A stretch of 64,000 nucleotides of DNA. It comes from Corydoras sp. C115. Its lineage: Eukaryota > Chordata > Actinopteri > Siluriformes > Callichthyidae. The notes under the pieces are model-generated. The model made no database searches, had not been told where the DNA came from, and saw only the letters and a program-made list of their open reading frames with translations. Below are positions 11,601 through 23,598 of this stretch, piece after piece (position 1 is the first letter of the stretch; each line of letters starts with the position of its first letter). Both the position numbers and the translations under genes were made by a program. Where the stretch lies: NCBI GenBank assembly GCA_019802505.1, contig JAFMOC010000076.1, positions 1,843,001 through 1,907,000 on the forward strand. The letters are read 5' to 3'.

Positions 11601-13056
11601 AGATCACAGAGGACTTACAATGAAGTGATAGATGGAAAATGGCTTCAACCACATGCTCTAGCTGAAAATTGTTATTCAATCAGTGTTCAGTGGTTAAATA
11701 TTCACAGACAGTTCAAATTAATCATACTTCCTCTGTGAGAGAAATAAATGCCATCTTAACAGCTGAGACTGCTTAAGTAGATTGCAGTGTAAATGGATGC
11801 AAGTATGATGTCAATTTGAGATCATGATCTCTTTTTCTTTCTCTTTACTTTATTTCCCTTCATCTGGCACTAATTCATCAGTATGGAACTCATCCATAGG
11901 ATTGATAAGATGACTGGAGAAGAAACAGTAAAGATCAGACAGAGACCTAAAGAATGTGAAAGGAGAAAGAGAGACACAAAGTGGAGGAGATAGCCTGGAC
12001 TAATTAGGTTTCCTCCAAAGAGCCAAAAGGAAATGGGGCTGCCAGGTCTGTTTTCCCCAGTGATTCCTCACTGTGGCTGCGTTGAGAACGCCCAAGGGCT
12101 TGGCCTCCTCCACTGGAGTCCCCCAAGTGTGAGGTGCCAAGTCCAATATCCCCAATTTCTCATCACTCACTTTGGAGTCCTGATCTGTGCTGTAATAAAG
12201 TACAAGACGAGGGGGCTGGGAGAATCATCTAACATAGATGACTTCTCGTTTACTCATGTCCATATGAGCCAAAATTACAGTCCAATGTGATGATTTATTA
12301 ATTTGACTTTTTGCAGAGGCAAAAAAGAAGCTGCAATGCAAGAGGCATATGAGGAATTTCCCTTTTGAGAAACACTGTCAGTGGGACATTGCATAGCACA
12401 ATTCAAAAAATCATTAGCCGTGCAATATTCATGTCCAAGAGAAGAAAATCCTTTAAAATAGACACTTGACAGCTGGTCATATGTAACATCTGTATCCATG
12501 TGTAAGTATTAAAGGCTACAATAAGGAAAGTGCATTTCCTTGCCAGACTATTGGTTATCCATTTTAAAGAAGTTCTCTGTTCAATCTGCTATGCAGATGT
12601 GAAGAAGAGTTAGTGTCATCTGTGAGTGGTGCTCACATATTTATCTGAGAGCTTTTAAACAGATAAAAGCAACAATCTGCTTTAACTGCCTATAATGACA
12701 GGTTTGTGAGCTTTGCTATAAAGTGTGCTATAGAAGATAGAAGATAACAAACTTAGACAGAAAAACTTAATATGTCAGAAGACCCATTCACAAATTAAAA
12801 AGCAATGTGCCAGATGTATGCACAGATGTACACAGTGAAATGTTTATTCTGTTGTCTGAATACTACAGTGTAAAAAGCTCTACTTTCAGTGACACTGGGA
12901 AACAGTTCCAGTATTTGTCCCCATGTTCAGTTCAAGCTGTAACCTTAGTGTTAAAAAAGACACATTTTAATGTACCATGTAATAACCTTATGACGTACCC
13001 AGGTAATTAATAATGTTATGCATATATTTTCTTTATGTTTGATAGATTGAACACTC

Positions 13057-13410
13057 GGGGCGGCACGGTGGCTTAGTGGTTAGCATGTTCGCCTCTCTCT
13101 CGAATCCCCATCTGGGTGGAGTTTCCATGTTCTCCCCGTGTGCACGTGGGTTTCCTCCGGGTTCTCCAGTTTCCTCCCACAGTCCAAAAACATGGATCAA
13201 GTCAATTGAGTTCTCCAAATTGCCCCATATAGAGTGTGTTTGTGTCTGTGTCTGTGTCTGTGTGTGTGTGTGCCCAGCAATAGATTGGCACCCTGTCCTG
13301 GGTGTATCTGCCCAGCGCCCGAAACGTTCTCTCCTGGATGGGCATGGGGAACCCCCCCCTCCAACCCACGACCCTAATATAGGATATAGCGGAAGGTAAT
13401 GGATGGATGG
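13057..13410 (+). mobile_element. V-core tRNA-SINE with target-site duplication
   Basis: Plus-strand copy flanked by AGATTGAACACTC at 13044-13056 and 13411-13423. It belongs to the 'gtgtatctg / cgaaacgtt / aatatagga' subfamily with a GGAT tail. Part of the tRNA-like head between the A and B boxes is deleted, and there is a GTCT/GT expansion at about 13239-13272. Confidence 0.92.
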
Positions 13411-13507
13411 AGATTGAACACTCAATATCTCATCAGATTATGATTATTTCAAATAACTGAGTCAAATGCATAATCTTATGCAGCATGTAATAATGAATGT
13501 GTATAGT

Positions 13508-13670
13508 TCTTTTTCTTCTTTTGGCTGATTCCATTACAGGTCACTACAATGGACCTTAAATCTTCTGTCAATCCAACCATCCACTAGCCCTCCCTAACCA
13601 CATCAGTAAACTCCTTTTTTGGTCTTTTATTCCTCCTCCTGTCTGGTGGCTTAATCCTCTGCAACCGTCT
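13508..13670. repeat. Degenerate dispersed repeat (tentative)
   Basis: The stretch 'ctgattccattacaggtcac ... aaactccttttttggtctt ... ctcctcctgtctggtggctt' resembles a repeat common in teleost intergenic DNA (remembered, not searched). The family and orientation are unknown. Confidence 0.35.
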
Positions 13671-13772
13671 TTCAAATGATTTGAAATTGAATTATTTTAA
13701 TTGATTATTTTCGTGCATTATGACAATGATGAATTAACACATAAAGAAAAATAATTGTCAAATTACCAGTTG

Positions 13773-14100
13773 GCGGCACGGTGGCTTAGTGGTTAGCACG
13801 TTCGCCTCTCAGCGCAAGGGATTCCCGGTTCGAATCCCCATCTGGGTGGAGTTTCCATATTCTCCCTGTGTCTGCGTGGGTTTCCTCCGGGTTCTCTGGT
13901 TTTCTCCCACAGTCCAAAAACATGGATGAAGTCAATTTCTCCAAATTGCCCCATATAGACTGTGGTTACGAGCATGTCTGTGTGAGTGAGTGTGTGCCCA
14001 GCGATAGATTGGCGCCCTGTCCTGGGTGTATCTGCCCAGCGCCCGAAACTTCCATCCCGTGCCCCTAATATAGGATAAAGCGGAAGATAATGAATGAATG
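13773..14100 (+). mobile_element. V-core tRNA-SINE, internal deletions
   Basis: Plus-strand copy with an intact head (GGCGGCACGGTGGCTTAGTG). It is flanked by near-identical 13-mers AAATTACCAGTTG-like and AAATTAACAGTTT-like sequence (one or two mismatches). The 'gatgggcatggggaac' block before the tail is largely missing. Confidence 0.85.
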
Positions 14101-14780
14101 AAAATTAACAGTTTGTTTTGGTGGTTTATTGAAATATATTGACATAAGCCATAAAATAGTCCATTGAATACCACGTGATAAAAACACAGTATGCATATAA
14201 TAGTTTAATTTAGCTGTGGAATATTTAGAGTAAAAGTAATTAGCAAAAGAAAAGAGTACAATACACAAAAATCATTTTTTGTGTGAATGGTGTTTGCGAA
14301 GGTTGTACACTTACATTTTTCAAAAGATGAATCATTTCCAATTGGTTTGTCATTTAATCAATTGGCCACTGCTTTCTTCAGCACTTCTTCTGCATTGTCA
14401 TTTACCATGGCAACCTAGGCCCAAACAACATATATGCATCTGAAAAAGTCTTATAGACATTATGTACTAGATTGGGTCATGTATCAATTACTAGACAGGA
14501 AAGCAGTAGCACCTCCACTTTAAATGAGGCTATTTTCTAACATTTTATTATATTATTAATGCATCTTATTTAACATTAAATGGGAATCTTCTCTGTGTGT
14601 AAAGAAGAGTGATAATATAGTGCTATATTTTTGTATTCCAGATTTAAACACAGCATATTTGCAGTCTATGTCCTTGTCTATGTTTTTTGCACTTAAAGAC
14701 ATTTTATACATTTTTATAACATGCTTATATATTGTGCTGTCCTACTTAGTGTAAAATGTAATATAAATCTTATGTTAACA
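14101..14780. other. AT-rich intergenic, nothing recognised
   Basis: Only short, unsupported open frames. Confidence 0.45.
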
Positions 14781-14781
14781 T

Positions 14782-14836
14782 GTGGCGTAGTGATTAGCAT
14801 GTGATTGCCCTTATATAGTATGTGTGGTTTTGTGGT

Positions 14837-14917
<81 letters not shown>

Positions 14918-15030
14918 CATGTGCCCTGCCATTGGCATGTCTGCCCACCGCCCAAAAAGCCCTTCCATGGATGGGCATTGGGGAACCCCCGACCATAGTA
15001 AAAGATTATGATAATGAATGATAATGAAAA
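14782..15030 (+). mobile_element. Degenerate V-core SINE expanded by (GT)n
   Basis: A decayed head ('tgtggcgtagtgattagcatg') and the 3' part ('ctgcccaccgcccaaaaagc', 'ggatgggcattggggaaccc', 'gataatgaatgataatgaa') flank a pure (GT)n tract at about 14838-14915. The microsatellite appears to have grown from the SINE's own 'gtgtgtctgtgtgagtg' segment while the middle was lost. Confidence 0.75.
14838..14915. repeat. (GT)n microsatellite, about 39 units
   Basis: Uninterrupted GT dinucleotides within a decayed SINE. Apparent Cys-Val or His-Thr repeat frames here are not genes. Confidence 0.97.
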
Positions 15031-15749
15031 AAGATGAATGAATGTGCATATATGCAAATATGTGCATGTCTTTGATATTATTAACTAAGAAACATTTAAC
15101 TGCTATGTTAAGAACCATACGTTTCTGCTCATAATACAGAATAAAGGTGTGACTGTCATGCTCTGTATTGTATAAAAAATGTTTTGTGGAAAAATTACAC
15201 AAACTAGCAAATAGCAAAAGAGGTTACAAGGTTGCATCTTAATTCAAAGCTAAAGCCACAAGGATATCCTATTTCCTCTTCCTTTCTCTTTATTATATAC
15301 TCATGCATATTACACAGACTCACAGACACGTCTTCATGCACACACAACCCACATATGTTCCATATCTGTAAACCGAGAAAGCTAATAAAAAACTGACATT
15401 GCTCTAGAGTCTGTGTACAAATTTCACGTACTGTAGAGAAACCCTGGTGAAATTTAACGTTTTATTGTCTAACTGAAAACACATAGTTATTATATATTTT
15501 AACTGAATTTGACATTTTCAGTGTTGGTTATATGTTGTTAATTGGTTTTATTCTGCAACTTAATACAAGTCTTATTCCTTATGATTTCAGTTTGAGTTTT
15601 ATAACAGTTTATGCCATTATTGCTTGGATGAAGGGATGTCATTTATTTTTCAATAACATTTTAGTTAGTTTGACTGTAGCATTTTAAAAATTATTTTATT
15701 GTTCTGTTCTACACACAGAAAGTGCATAACTGGTTGCAGAAAATGTACA

Positions 15750-15753
<4 letters not shown>

Positions 15754-15814
<61 letters not shown>
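15754..15814. repeat. (TA)n microsatellite
   Basis: About 30 uninterrupted AT units. Confidence 0.97.
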
Positions 15815-15819
<5 letters not shown>

Positions 15820-17420
15820 TTTGCAAAGTTGCCTCTGGACAACTCACAAGAGGATTAGACAGAGAAAATCAAAGTAAAAACGCTTAAACATAATGCACAG
15901 TGGCACATTACACAACAAATGCAGAATATGAGCACAAATACATCATGTCACTGTAAAGCACGCTGCTGTAAGACTGACCTAGGCAAAAGATTTGACATAA
16001 TTGTATAGATAGTATAACTATATATATATTTATATATTTGGACAAAAATTTCTAAAAATGTAGCTTGTGGCTTAAGTTCATCCTGTTAATTGTGTTCATT
16101 TATGTTCTTCCAAAAGAGATGAAACTATTCCTTTATTCACTAAAACCTTCGATTTAGCTTTTTAAATACACTTACAATGTACAGCATTCATGTCAGTTGG
16201 TTGTAATTGTAATTAATAAATAAATTAAAATGAGGTAAATTAGGTGAATTATAAACATGCCAATGAAACTACATTTATACTTTGAAGCAAATAAAGGTAT
16301 AGATACACATGGATTTTGAAAAGGAATGAAAACACCATGGACAAATTAACACATGTTGTGACCTGGTGTCCGATGGTGTTGTAGCCTAAGTGATTCTTCC
16401 TAACAAAAAAGATGGAATTGAGAGAATATAGATTAAGGTTGAATAAAGATGAGAAAAATTCTTTGTATATGTTTACATATGTGTATATGAAAGATTGAGA
16501 AGCAGAGACATAGTATGAGGGTGAGATGAGGGTGAGATATGATCGACATTAGAAACAGCTGTGGAATAACCCAATTTCCACCTCGGTAAAAGCAGGTCTG
16601 TCAACACGTCCATGAGCTCCTCAAAAAGACCTATTAAACAGCTTTACCTGACCTCAAACACAGTATGCCTACCATCACTTAGTCCAGCTGCAACCAAAAT
16701 AATATTCACACAAGTGCTTGATGAAATTTAGGGGCCGCTAAGGTCATTACAATTGAGATAATTAAGCTTAACAAATAGAATAAAAACTGAAATTAAATCA
16801 ATAACGGAAATTTAATTAAGCTTAGGGATAACCAATGTGCTAAAGGTTTTGATACAGCTTTGTTTACCTTCTGTGCTACCCCCCCCCCCCCACACACACA
16901 CACACACATACACACACCCAACTCACACCAAAATGAAAAAGTTGTTCACTTTTAAGGTAAGAACAAGTCTAAAGATTGGATATTTGTATTTATTTATTAT
17001 TTATTTGCTAACAAAACCAGGACATATATGAATCCATTCTCCAGGCCTCAGTTGAACAGTTATTGGTTCTCTTCGTATAGTACTGCATTAATTACATCAG
17101 TTATACTGTATATAGTATATGTATATGTATATACAGATAAAACTGTATTTTATAATAATGAGATTGTAATAGATTTGTGTAATTGACCCAAATGCTTCAT
17201 TACATTATATTTTTTTATTATTGTGGTGGCTGTTACAAACATCTGGTGTTCAAAAAGTAGACCAAACTGTACCAAAACACACAGGTGTAATGGCATGGAT
17301 TCAAACAATTGAAGCAAAACACCCTTTAGGCCCCTTTTGAGCCATATACAATGTGAGGACAGGGGCCACAATGCTGACAGTGAAGCTTAGTGCTGTGTGC
17401 TCTGTGTGCTTTCTCCGAAT

Positions 17421-17425
<5 letters not shown>

Positions 17426-17491
<66 letters not shown>
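17426..17491. repeat. (GT)n microsatellite
   Basis: About 33 GT units. Confidence 0.97.
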
Positions 17492-17493
<2 letters not shown>

Positions 17494-18392
17494 TGTATGT
17501 GTGTGTTTCTAGCATCAAAGTCAGATGGACACACACGTGCAGTAGTTGGAAATCTGATTTCTGTGGTACAACCATATATGTGTGCGTGTTATAGGACATA
17601 GGAGAAGAAGAAAAGGCAAAGGAAAAACCAAAGAGCATAAATGATAAGGTACATCCCACTTACTTTGTGCCTACACATTTATCCTTACTCCTTCACAGTT
17701 TGGGACAACTGGAACTCTGTTTAAAACAAAATATTAAATCCAAGACATGTAGATAAATTAAAGTTAATAATTTGGCCAGATATATGCTAAAAGTAAATAT
17801 GTTATACAAGTGTTTTCAAAACCATAAAGAGAGCAGTTTGCCTTTAAATTGAAACTTTTGTCTAAATTACATATGTTTTATGCAGTTTGTGAACTTAACT
17901 ATTAACACACTGCTGACATTTCACAATGCCGCAATTACTAAAACTGTGCTGACTTACATGTTTAACGCAATATTCATTTATTTAACTTGCATTGACTGTG
18001 TGTGAATCAACAGTTGTGTTTTATATTTATAAAATATAAACAATGGGGGGAAAATTCAGATATTATTTTAAAATAATTCATTTTCAACATTATTTCAGCA
18101 TATGCACATTTAAATGTGCACATTTAAATAAAGCAAGCCATTTAAAAACATTATGTACCGGATTTAAAGATCAATTTAGAAACTGATGATTTTGTTTTAT
18201 CATTAAACACGCTATTAATAGTATCTTAATTCTGAACTAAGGTTCAAAATACAGTCTCAGGGTTCCATACCTTTTGTTAAATAACTACATTATCATTATT
18301 TACAACTAATAATTAACACTGTTACCGATGTCTACTTAGAATTTTTTTTTTTTTTTTTTTGTAACTTAGTATTAATATAATGTCTGTTAGCA

Positions 18393-18915
18393 ATAAACAC
18401 AGCAGCAGGGTAAAAGTTGTGTACTTTGTACACAGAACAAACTGTTATTGTGTAACTGGTCTGGTTATACAGCCAACATGTAGAACATTAATTAATATTT
18501 TGGAAGACCATTACCTGTTTAAATAATAGTAAATAATAAATAAAAGGCAAAAGGCACAAGCCATTAGAATTTTCATTAATTGTAATAACTTGTTTAATTT
18601 CTTCTTACCAAAGAAGCAGAACTATAACAATGATTTTTTTTGTATTGAGTTTCTTCCAACAATGAAATCGTGGGGTGCTGCTATGGATTTTGAGCCTAGT
18701 GAAAATTACTTTGAGCCCTACCACCTCAGGCCACACCAACCATGAAAGAATAATATGCATATTAAAAAAAAATCAGCTGAAATCTTGTGTACTTTGTATA
18801 CAGTACAAACTGTTATTATGTAACTGGTCTGGTTATGCAGCCAACATGTGGAACTTTTAAAAATATTTTGGAAGACCATTATCTGTTTAAAATAATAGTA
18901 AAAAATAAAAGATTT
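18393..18915. repeat. Local duplicated repeat module (A-B-A')
   Basis: Segment A (about 18405-18545: 'gttgtgtactttgtacacag', 'taactggtctggttatacag', 'ttttggaagaccattacctg') recurs as A' at about 18785-18912 with scattered substitutions. The intervening segment B (about 18548-18752) recurs at about 21768-21955 inside hao2 intron 2. The module looks like a diverged dispersed element, possibly a non-autonomous transposon. I see no terminal inverted repeats or coding capacity. Confidence 0.75.
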
Positions 18916-19904
18916 GTTTTTGAGCAATAAATAGCAGCAAACTTTTACTGCTGCAGTATGTATAGTATGAAAGAGTGGACAATTTATTCCAAATGCTTAC
19001 ATTGAATTACAGTTTGTGGATTACATGGCTGTTATGTCTGTTAGAATGGAGATATCATTATATAATACATTTTGAGGATGTATAGAGTAAAATTTCACCA
19101 TATTGTGAAAATATTTGTTTAAACCTGATATGTTGTCAGTTCTATTTGTTCTCTCTTTGCATGTTCTAATAGTGTAGAGGAGCTTAAGTTGTAAGTGCTG
19201 AACAGAGTTAATATATAAAAGACTTTCTGCCTGACTGTTCAGAGTTCAGCACATCATTTCCTGTGTGCTTGTTTGTGGCTATCGCGGTTGCTGCTACGCG
19301 ACGATCTGAAACGAGCTGTGCTTTTCTATTTATAAGTTTTATGGTTGATCAGTATGTGTGACTGAATAAAACGCAGTAAGTTCGGTTCTTTTATGGTTTG
19401 GCAAATAAAAGTTGAATCACATTACTAAATCATTACTCATGTAATTACAGCGAGTGAAATGTGACCTGTGTCGTTGCAATGCTCTGTTATTCCCAGTAAT
19501 TCATGTTCATTAATATATTCGGCCACTAAGGTGTATAAATCTCAGAAAACCTACAAAATAAGTTGTGTATTTACTTTTACGTCAAGCGTCTGCACATCTA
19601 CAGCTTTAATGCGATCACTTACTGACATCTAGTGGTTCGTGTGTGTGCTGACTTGTCATAAATATGGATACATTGTGAGCTAATTTACCCTAAAGTTGAC
19701 TCCAGTCTTAGTATAACATACACAAAGGTAAACTTAAGTGCAGCATTAAGTAAAAATGTAAATGAGCAAATGAAGTATATGTGTGTGTGTTAAAGGTAGT
19801 TTAAATAAAGTAAAACAAAGACTTTTCACTGGGTTCAGCTGGATATTTAAACTGATCCATTTATAATCAGTTGAAACTGGTAGATTGTGGTGTTTATATA
19901 TGCT

Positions 19905-20113
19905 TATTAAATTAAATTTGGTCATTTAGCAGACGCTTTTATCCAAAGCGACTTACAAGGCGAGCACAGGGTTAATCACAACATCCCTGGAGCAATGAGG
20001 GTTAAGGGTCTTGCTCAAGGACCCACACTGGTAACTTTAGTGGACCTGGGATTTGAACCCCCAACCTTCAGATTGACAGCCCAACACCCTGACCACTGAG
20101 CTAACCCGCCCCA
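19905..20113 (-). mobile_element. Second tRNA-derived SINE family
   Basis: On the minus strand it starts with a tRNA-like head: an A-box-like TTAGCTCAGTGGTCAGGGTG and a B-box-like GGGTTCAAATCCC. It ends with 'taagtcgctttggataaaag' plus 'cgtctgctaaatgac', a 3' end widespread in teleost genomes. This family differs from the V-core SINE elsewhere in the window. It lies upstream of the first coding exon of hao2. Confidence 0.8.
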
Positions 20114-20538
20114 TATTAAGAAGCATGCTAGCAATGCAGATGCATTTATGCAAAGTGAGCAAACCCATGTGAGGAAAACAAGATAACACTTTTTACCATT
20201 GGGTGAAACATGGTTTTAGAATTCGCACAATCTTAGTGTAAGTGCAGTGTAAGACTAACCACACCACACATTTAATTACAGCAGATATTCCATTTACTTT
20301 TATAGTTATTTAATAATTAGCACCTGATTTTGGTTTTAATCAGGTTTTAATTATCATGTTGGCAGTTTTATAAATGATGCAGGCTGTTCATCTTTAAGAT
20401 TATTTTTATCATTAAGTCATAAGTGTGACATATCCATGTTATCAAAGACTCTGAGAAACAAACTTCTGTAAACATCTTCTTTAAATATATTTTTATGTGT
20501 ATTATGAACTGTGCAGAGAAGGCACACTCTGTGGGGAA

Positions 20539-23500
20539 ATGGCTATGGTATGTTTGTCTGATTTCGAAGAGTATGCCAAGCAACACCTCTCCAAAGCTAC
20601 ATGGGATTACTATGCTGCTGGAGCAGATGAGTGTTGCACTAGAGATGATAATCTACTAGCATATAAAAGGTATGTTTTATTATAAATACCAAATATTAGT
20701 CCATCCATCCATTATCATCTGCTTTATCCTCTACTGGGTTGGGGGGGGGGGCATCCAAGGGAGAACATATCGGGCACTGGGCAGATACACCCAGGAAAGG
20801 GCGCCAATCTATCGCTGGGCACACACTCACTCAGACACACACAAACACACTCTATATGGGGTAATTGGGAGAATTCACTTGACCTTGATTATGTTTTTGG
20901 ACTGTGAGAGGAAACCGGAGAACCCGGAGGAAACCCACGCGGACATGGGGAGAACATGGAAACTCCACCCAGATTGGGATTCAAAAAGGGAATCCCTAGT
21001 GCTGAGAAGCGAATATGCAAACCACTAAGCCACCGTGCCACCCTCCAAATAATAGTACCAAACAATACTAAATGGTTGCATTATATTAAATTATTTTAAA
21101 TTGACTCATTAATATAGTAAGGTAAATAAATCAGTTTCTTTACCACAGACTAAAATACTTCTATGTTCCTGTTTGTGTTTGTTTAAATTTCTTCCAAGGA
21201 TTCGCCTAAGGCCAAGGATTTTGCGGGATGTGTCTGTGAGTGACACCCGAACTACTGTTTTGGGCACAGAGATCAGCTTCCCAGTGGGCATAGCACCCAC
21301 AGCATTTCATTGTCTTGCTTGGCATGAAGGAGAACTTGCAACTGCACGGGGTTGGTATTTAAATAATGGTGAACAGCTTTTAGGAAAATAGTAAATTTAA
21401 CAATTTTTCCAGAAGTTATTGAATTATACTTCCAATCACTGCATTTAAGCATAATTTGTTGATGGATCTTAACTTTTGCATCACTTTGGAATGCTATTTA
21501 TTGATGCATACATTAATTAATACATCCCACTGCCACATTGACAGCAACTTACCAAAATATATTTTAGTTTTTTATCCTTATAATGGGAATTAATGTGCAT
21601 ATTTTTGAAAAGCATGCAATGCTAGACACCCACTCAGAGAGTCATATAAAGTGCCTCAGTGAGTAATTATGAATAAACCTACAAAAGTTAAAAGAATCAA
21701 ATCTTAAAAACTAAATTCACTGTCTCAGTGTTCAAAAGAGCTGGGAAGTCATGCAACACAAAAGGCACAAGCCATTAGAATTTTCATTAATTGTAATAAC
21801 TTGTTTAATTTCTTCTTACCAAAGAAGAAGCAGAACTGTAACAATGAGTTTTTGTATTGAGTTTCTTCCAACAACAAAATTGTGGGGTGCTGCTATGGAT
21901 TTTGAGCCTAGTGAGAATTAGGCCACACCAACCCTGAAAGAATAATATACAGTGAAATTGAGTGTTTAATACAAAATTTGCTCTAGAAGAAGAAAAAACT
22001 TGTAAAGATTTTAAATTATATTAATAATAAAACATATTCCTACTGATTCACTGCAATTATACCAACTGGTTAGCCAAGTCATTTAGTACAGTGCTGATGT
22101 GGGAATGAGGAAGCAGTGTCAACCTGCGAGTCTGTTTCTGACTGCCCTGTCACAAGGCAGAGGCAGGGAGATCTATGTTAGTTTAAAAATAATGATCTGA
22201 ATCAAGTTAACACCAAATAAAAGGGAACTAAAACAGATTTTTTATTTTGCACTTTGAGTTGTCCACTAGATGGAAATATGGCTGCTTTTTCCTGAACGTG
22301 GCTCTGAATCTAAATCTTTATCTTTTATTTGCACTAGCTTAATCTTACTTCTTATCTGTTTATTCAGCCACTGAAGCAGTGAACACCTGTTATATAACTA
22401 GCACTTACTCAACTTGCTCAGTGGAAGAGATCTCCGCTGCAGCACCAAATGGTTACCGCTGGTTCCAGCTCTATGTCTACCGTGATCGCAAGCTCTCAGA
22501 GCAGCTTGTGCACAGAGTAGAGGCCCTTGGATACAAAGCCTTAGTGCTTACTGTTGATGTGCCATACACTGGCAAACGTCGCGATGACATACGCAACCAA
22601 TTTAAACTCCCCCCGCACTTGAAGGTGAAGAACTTTGAAGGAATCTTTCAGGTAACAATAAGCTGTTGGGTTAAATTAGTATAACGCTAAAATTACTTAC
22701 TAATGTTTTCTTATTGAATAATGTAAATGTACTTATAGGACAATGGAGGCCCTGAAGAGTATGGAATTCCTGCCAACACTTTGGACCCATCAATTAGCTG
22801 GAAAGATGTCTACTGGCTACAGTCTATCACCCGCTTGCCTATTGTTATTAAAGGAATCTTGACTAAAGAGGATGCAGAGCTGGCTGTGGAACATGGTGTT
22901 CAAGGAATTATTGTATCCAATCATGGAGGTAGACAACTAGATGGAGGACCAGCTACAGTAAGAAAATACATCAGTTTTTAAAACTGTTATCTCTTTTAAC
23001 TAGTTTTGTCTGCTTTTCTTTGATTGGTCCACTGTCCTCATTCATCCTAATGTCCTTGTGCCTGCCAGATAGATTGTTTGTCCGAGATAGTGGATACAGT
23101 CCAAGGTCGGATTGAGGTGTACATGGATGGTGGCATCCGCACTGGCTGTGACGTATTGAAGGCCTTGGCCCTGGGGGCAAAATGTGTGTTTATCGGGAGA
23201 CCAGCAGTTTGGGGCCTTGCTTACAAGGTGAGAGTGTATATGCCTGTGCGCATGTGTGCAAGTATTCATGTGTGTCTGAAGATAAACATGTGAATAAAAT
23301 GGCAGTGTAAACCTGAAGATGCCTATTAGTTGTTATATGTGTGTACTGGCCAGGGTGAAGAAGGACTGAGAGAAGTGATGCAGATTCTGAATGATGAGTT
23401 TCGTCTGTGCATGGCCTTATCAGGTATGTATAAGATATATAAATATATACATACATACATACATATGTATATATGTGTGTGTATTGTGTTCATAAATCTA

Positions 23501-23598
23501 CCACAACTTTTCACTTACTAACTGTCTAATCTCTTTTACCAGGTTGCAGAAATGTGGCAGAAATTAACAGGAACCTAATACAATGTTCTAAACTCTGA
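20539..23598 (+). CDS. hao2: 2-hydroxyacid oxidase 2 (peroxisomal, FMN-dependent)
   Basis: Seven coding exons: 20539-20669, 21199-21350, 22368-22651, 22739-22957, 23069-23227, 23354-23423, 23543-23598. They splice in phase to 356 codons plus stop, close to mammalian HAO2 (about 351 aa). The start MAMVCLSDFEEYAK matches the HAO2 N-terminus, and a cag acceptor at 20516 implies an upstream 5'UTR exon. The enzyme oxidises L-2-hydroxy acids to 2-oxo acids with O2, making H2O2, in peroxisomes. Seen: the FMN-dependent alpha-hydroxyacid dehydrogenase fold signature SNHGGRQLD with the catalytic His and substrate Arg (about H251, R254), MDGGIRTG, and ALGAKCVFIGRP. The C-terminus is CSKL, a canonical PTS1 peroxisome signal. 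Phrases such as TAFHCL, TRLPIVIKGILTKEDAELAV and CRNVAEINRNL favour HAO2 over HAO1. In human, HAO2 is beside the HSD3B genes, as here. Confidence 0.96.
20701..21044 (-). mobile_element. V-core tRNA-SINE in hao2 intron 1
   Basis: Minus-strand copy flanked by CCAAATATTAGT (20689-20700) and CCAAATAATAGT (21045-21056), with one mismatch. It begins 20 bp after the exon 1 donor and has a G-run in place of the 'gggtcgcggtgggg' block. Confidence 0.9.
21768..21955. repeat. Second copy of the 18.5-kb repeat segment, in hao2 intron 2
   Basis: The run from 'ggcacaagccattagaattt' to 'ccacaccaaccctgaaagaa' repeats 18548-18752 in the same orientation with few changes. A 23-bp piece ('...ctttgagccctaccacctc') is missing relative to the first copy. 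Confidence 0.8.

Larger units (their letters stand above)
6718..13043. other. Long intergenic stretch without recognised genes
   Basis: About 6.3 kb of AT-rich DNA. It contains (GT)n tracts near 7690-7760 and 8672-8700, a short (TA)n palindrome near 11481-11505, and homopolymer runs. No open frame here shows splice-bounded, family-like coding sequence. If the minus-strand exon at 1771-1896 is a real gene start, distal regulatory elements for it and hao2 could lie here, but I cannot point to one. Confidence 0.45.
15031..18390. other. Intergenic with several microsatellites, no gene
   Basis: Contains a (TA)n tract at 15754-15814, a C-run/(CA)n at about 16879-16918 and a (GT)n tract at 17426-17491. 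The remaining sequence is AT-rich and no exon is recognised. Confidence 0.5.

Noticed and set aside
14714..15217. Frames with long His-Thr or Cys-Val repeats (also at 17301-17659) and Ile-Tyr repeats (15665-15887, 35416-35625, 57280-57678)
   Set aside because: Produced by (GT)n and (TA)n microsatellites; no gene features around them.
20539..23598. Assignment of the hydroxyacid oxidase to HAO1 (glycolate oxidase)
   Set aside because: Key stretches (TAFHCL, CYITSTYSTCSVEEI, TRLPIVIKGILTKEDAELAV, CRNVAEINRNL) follow HAO2, and the hsd3b neighbourhood is that of HAO2.
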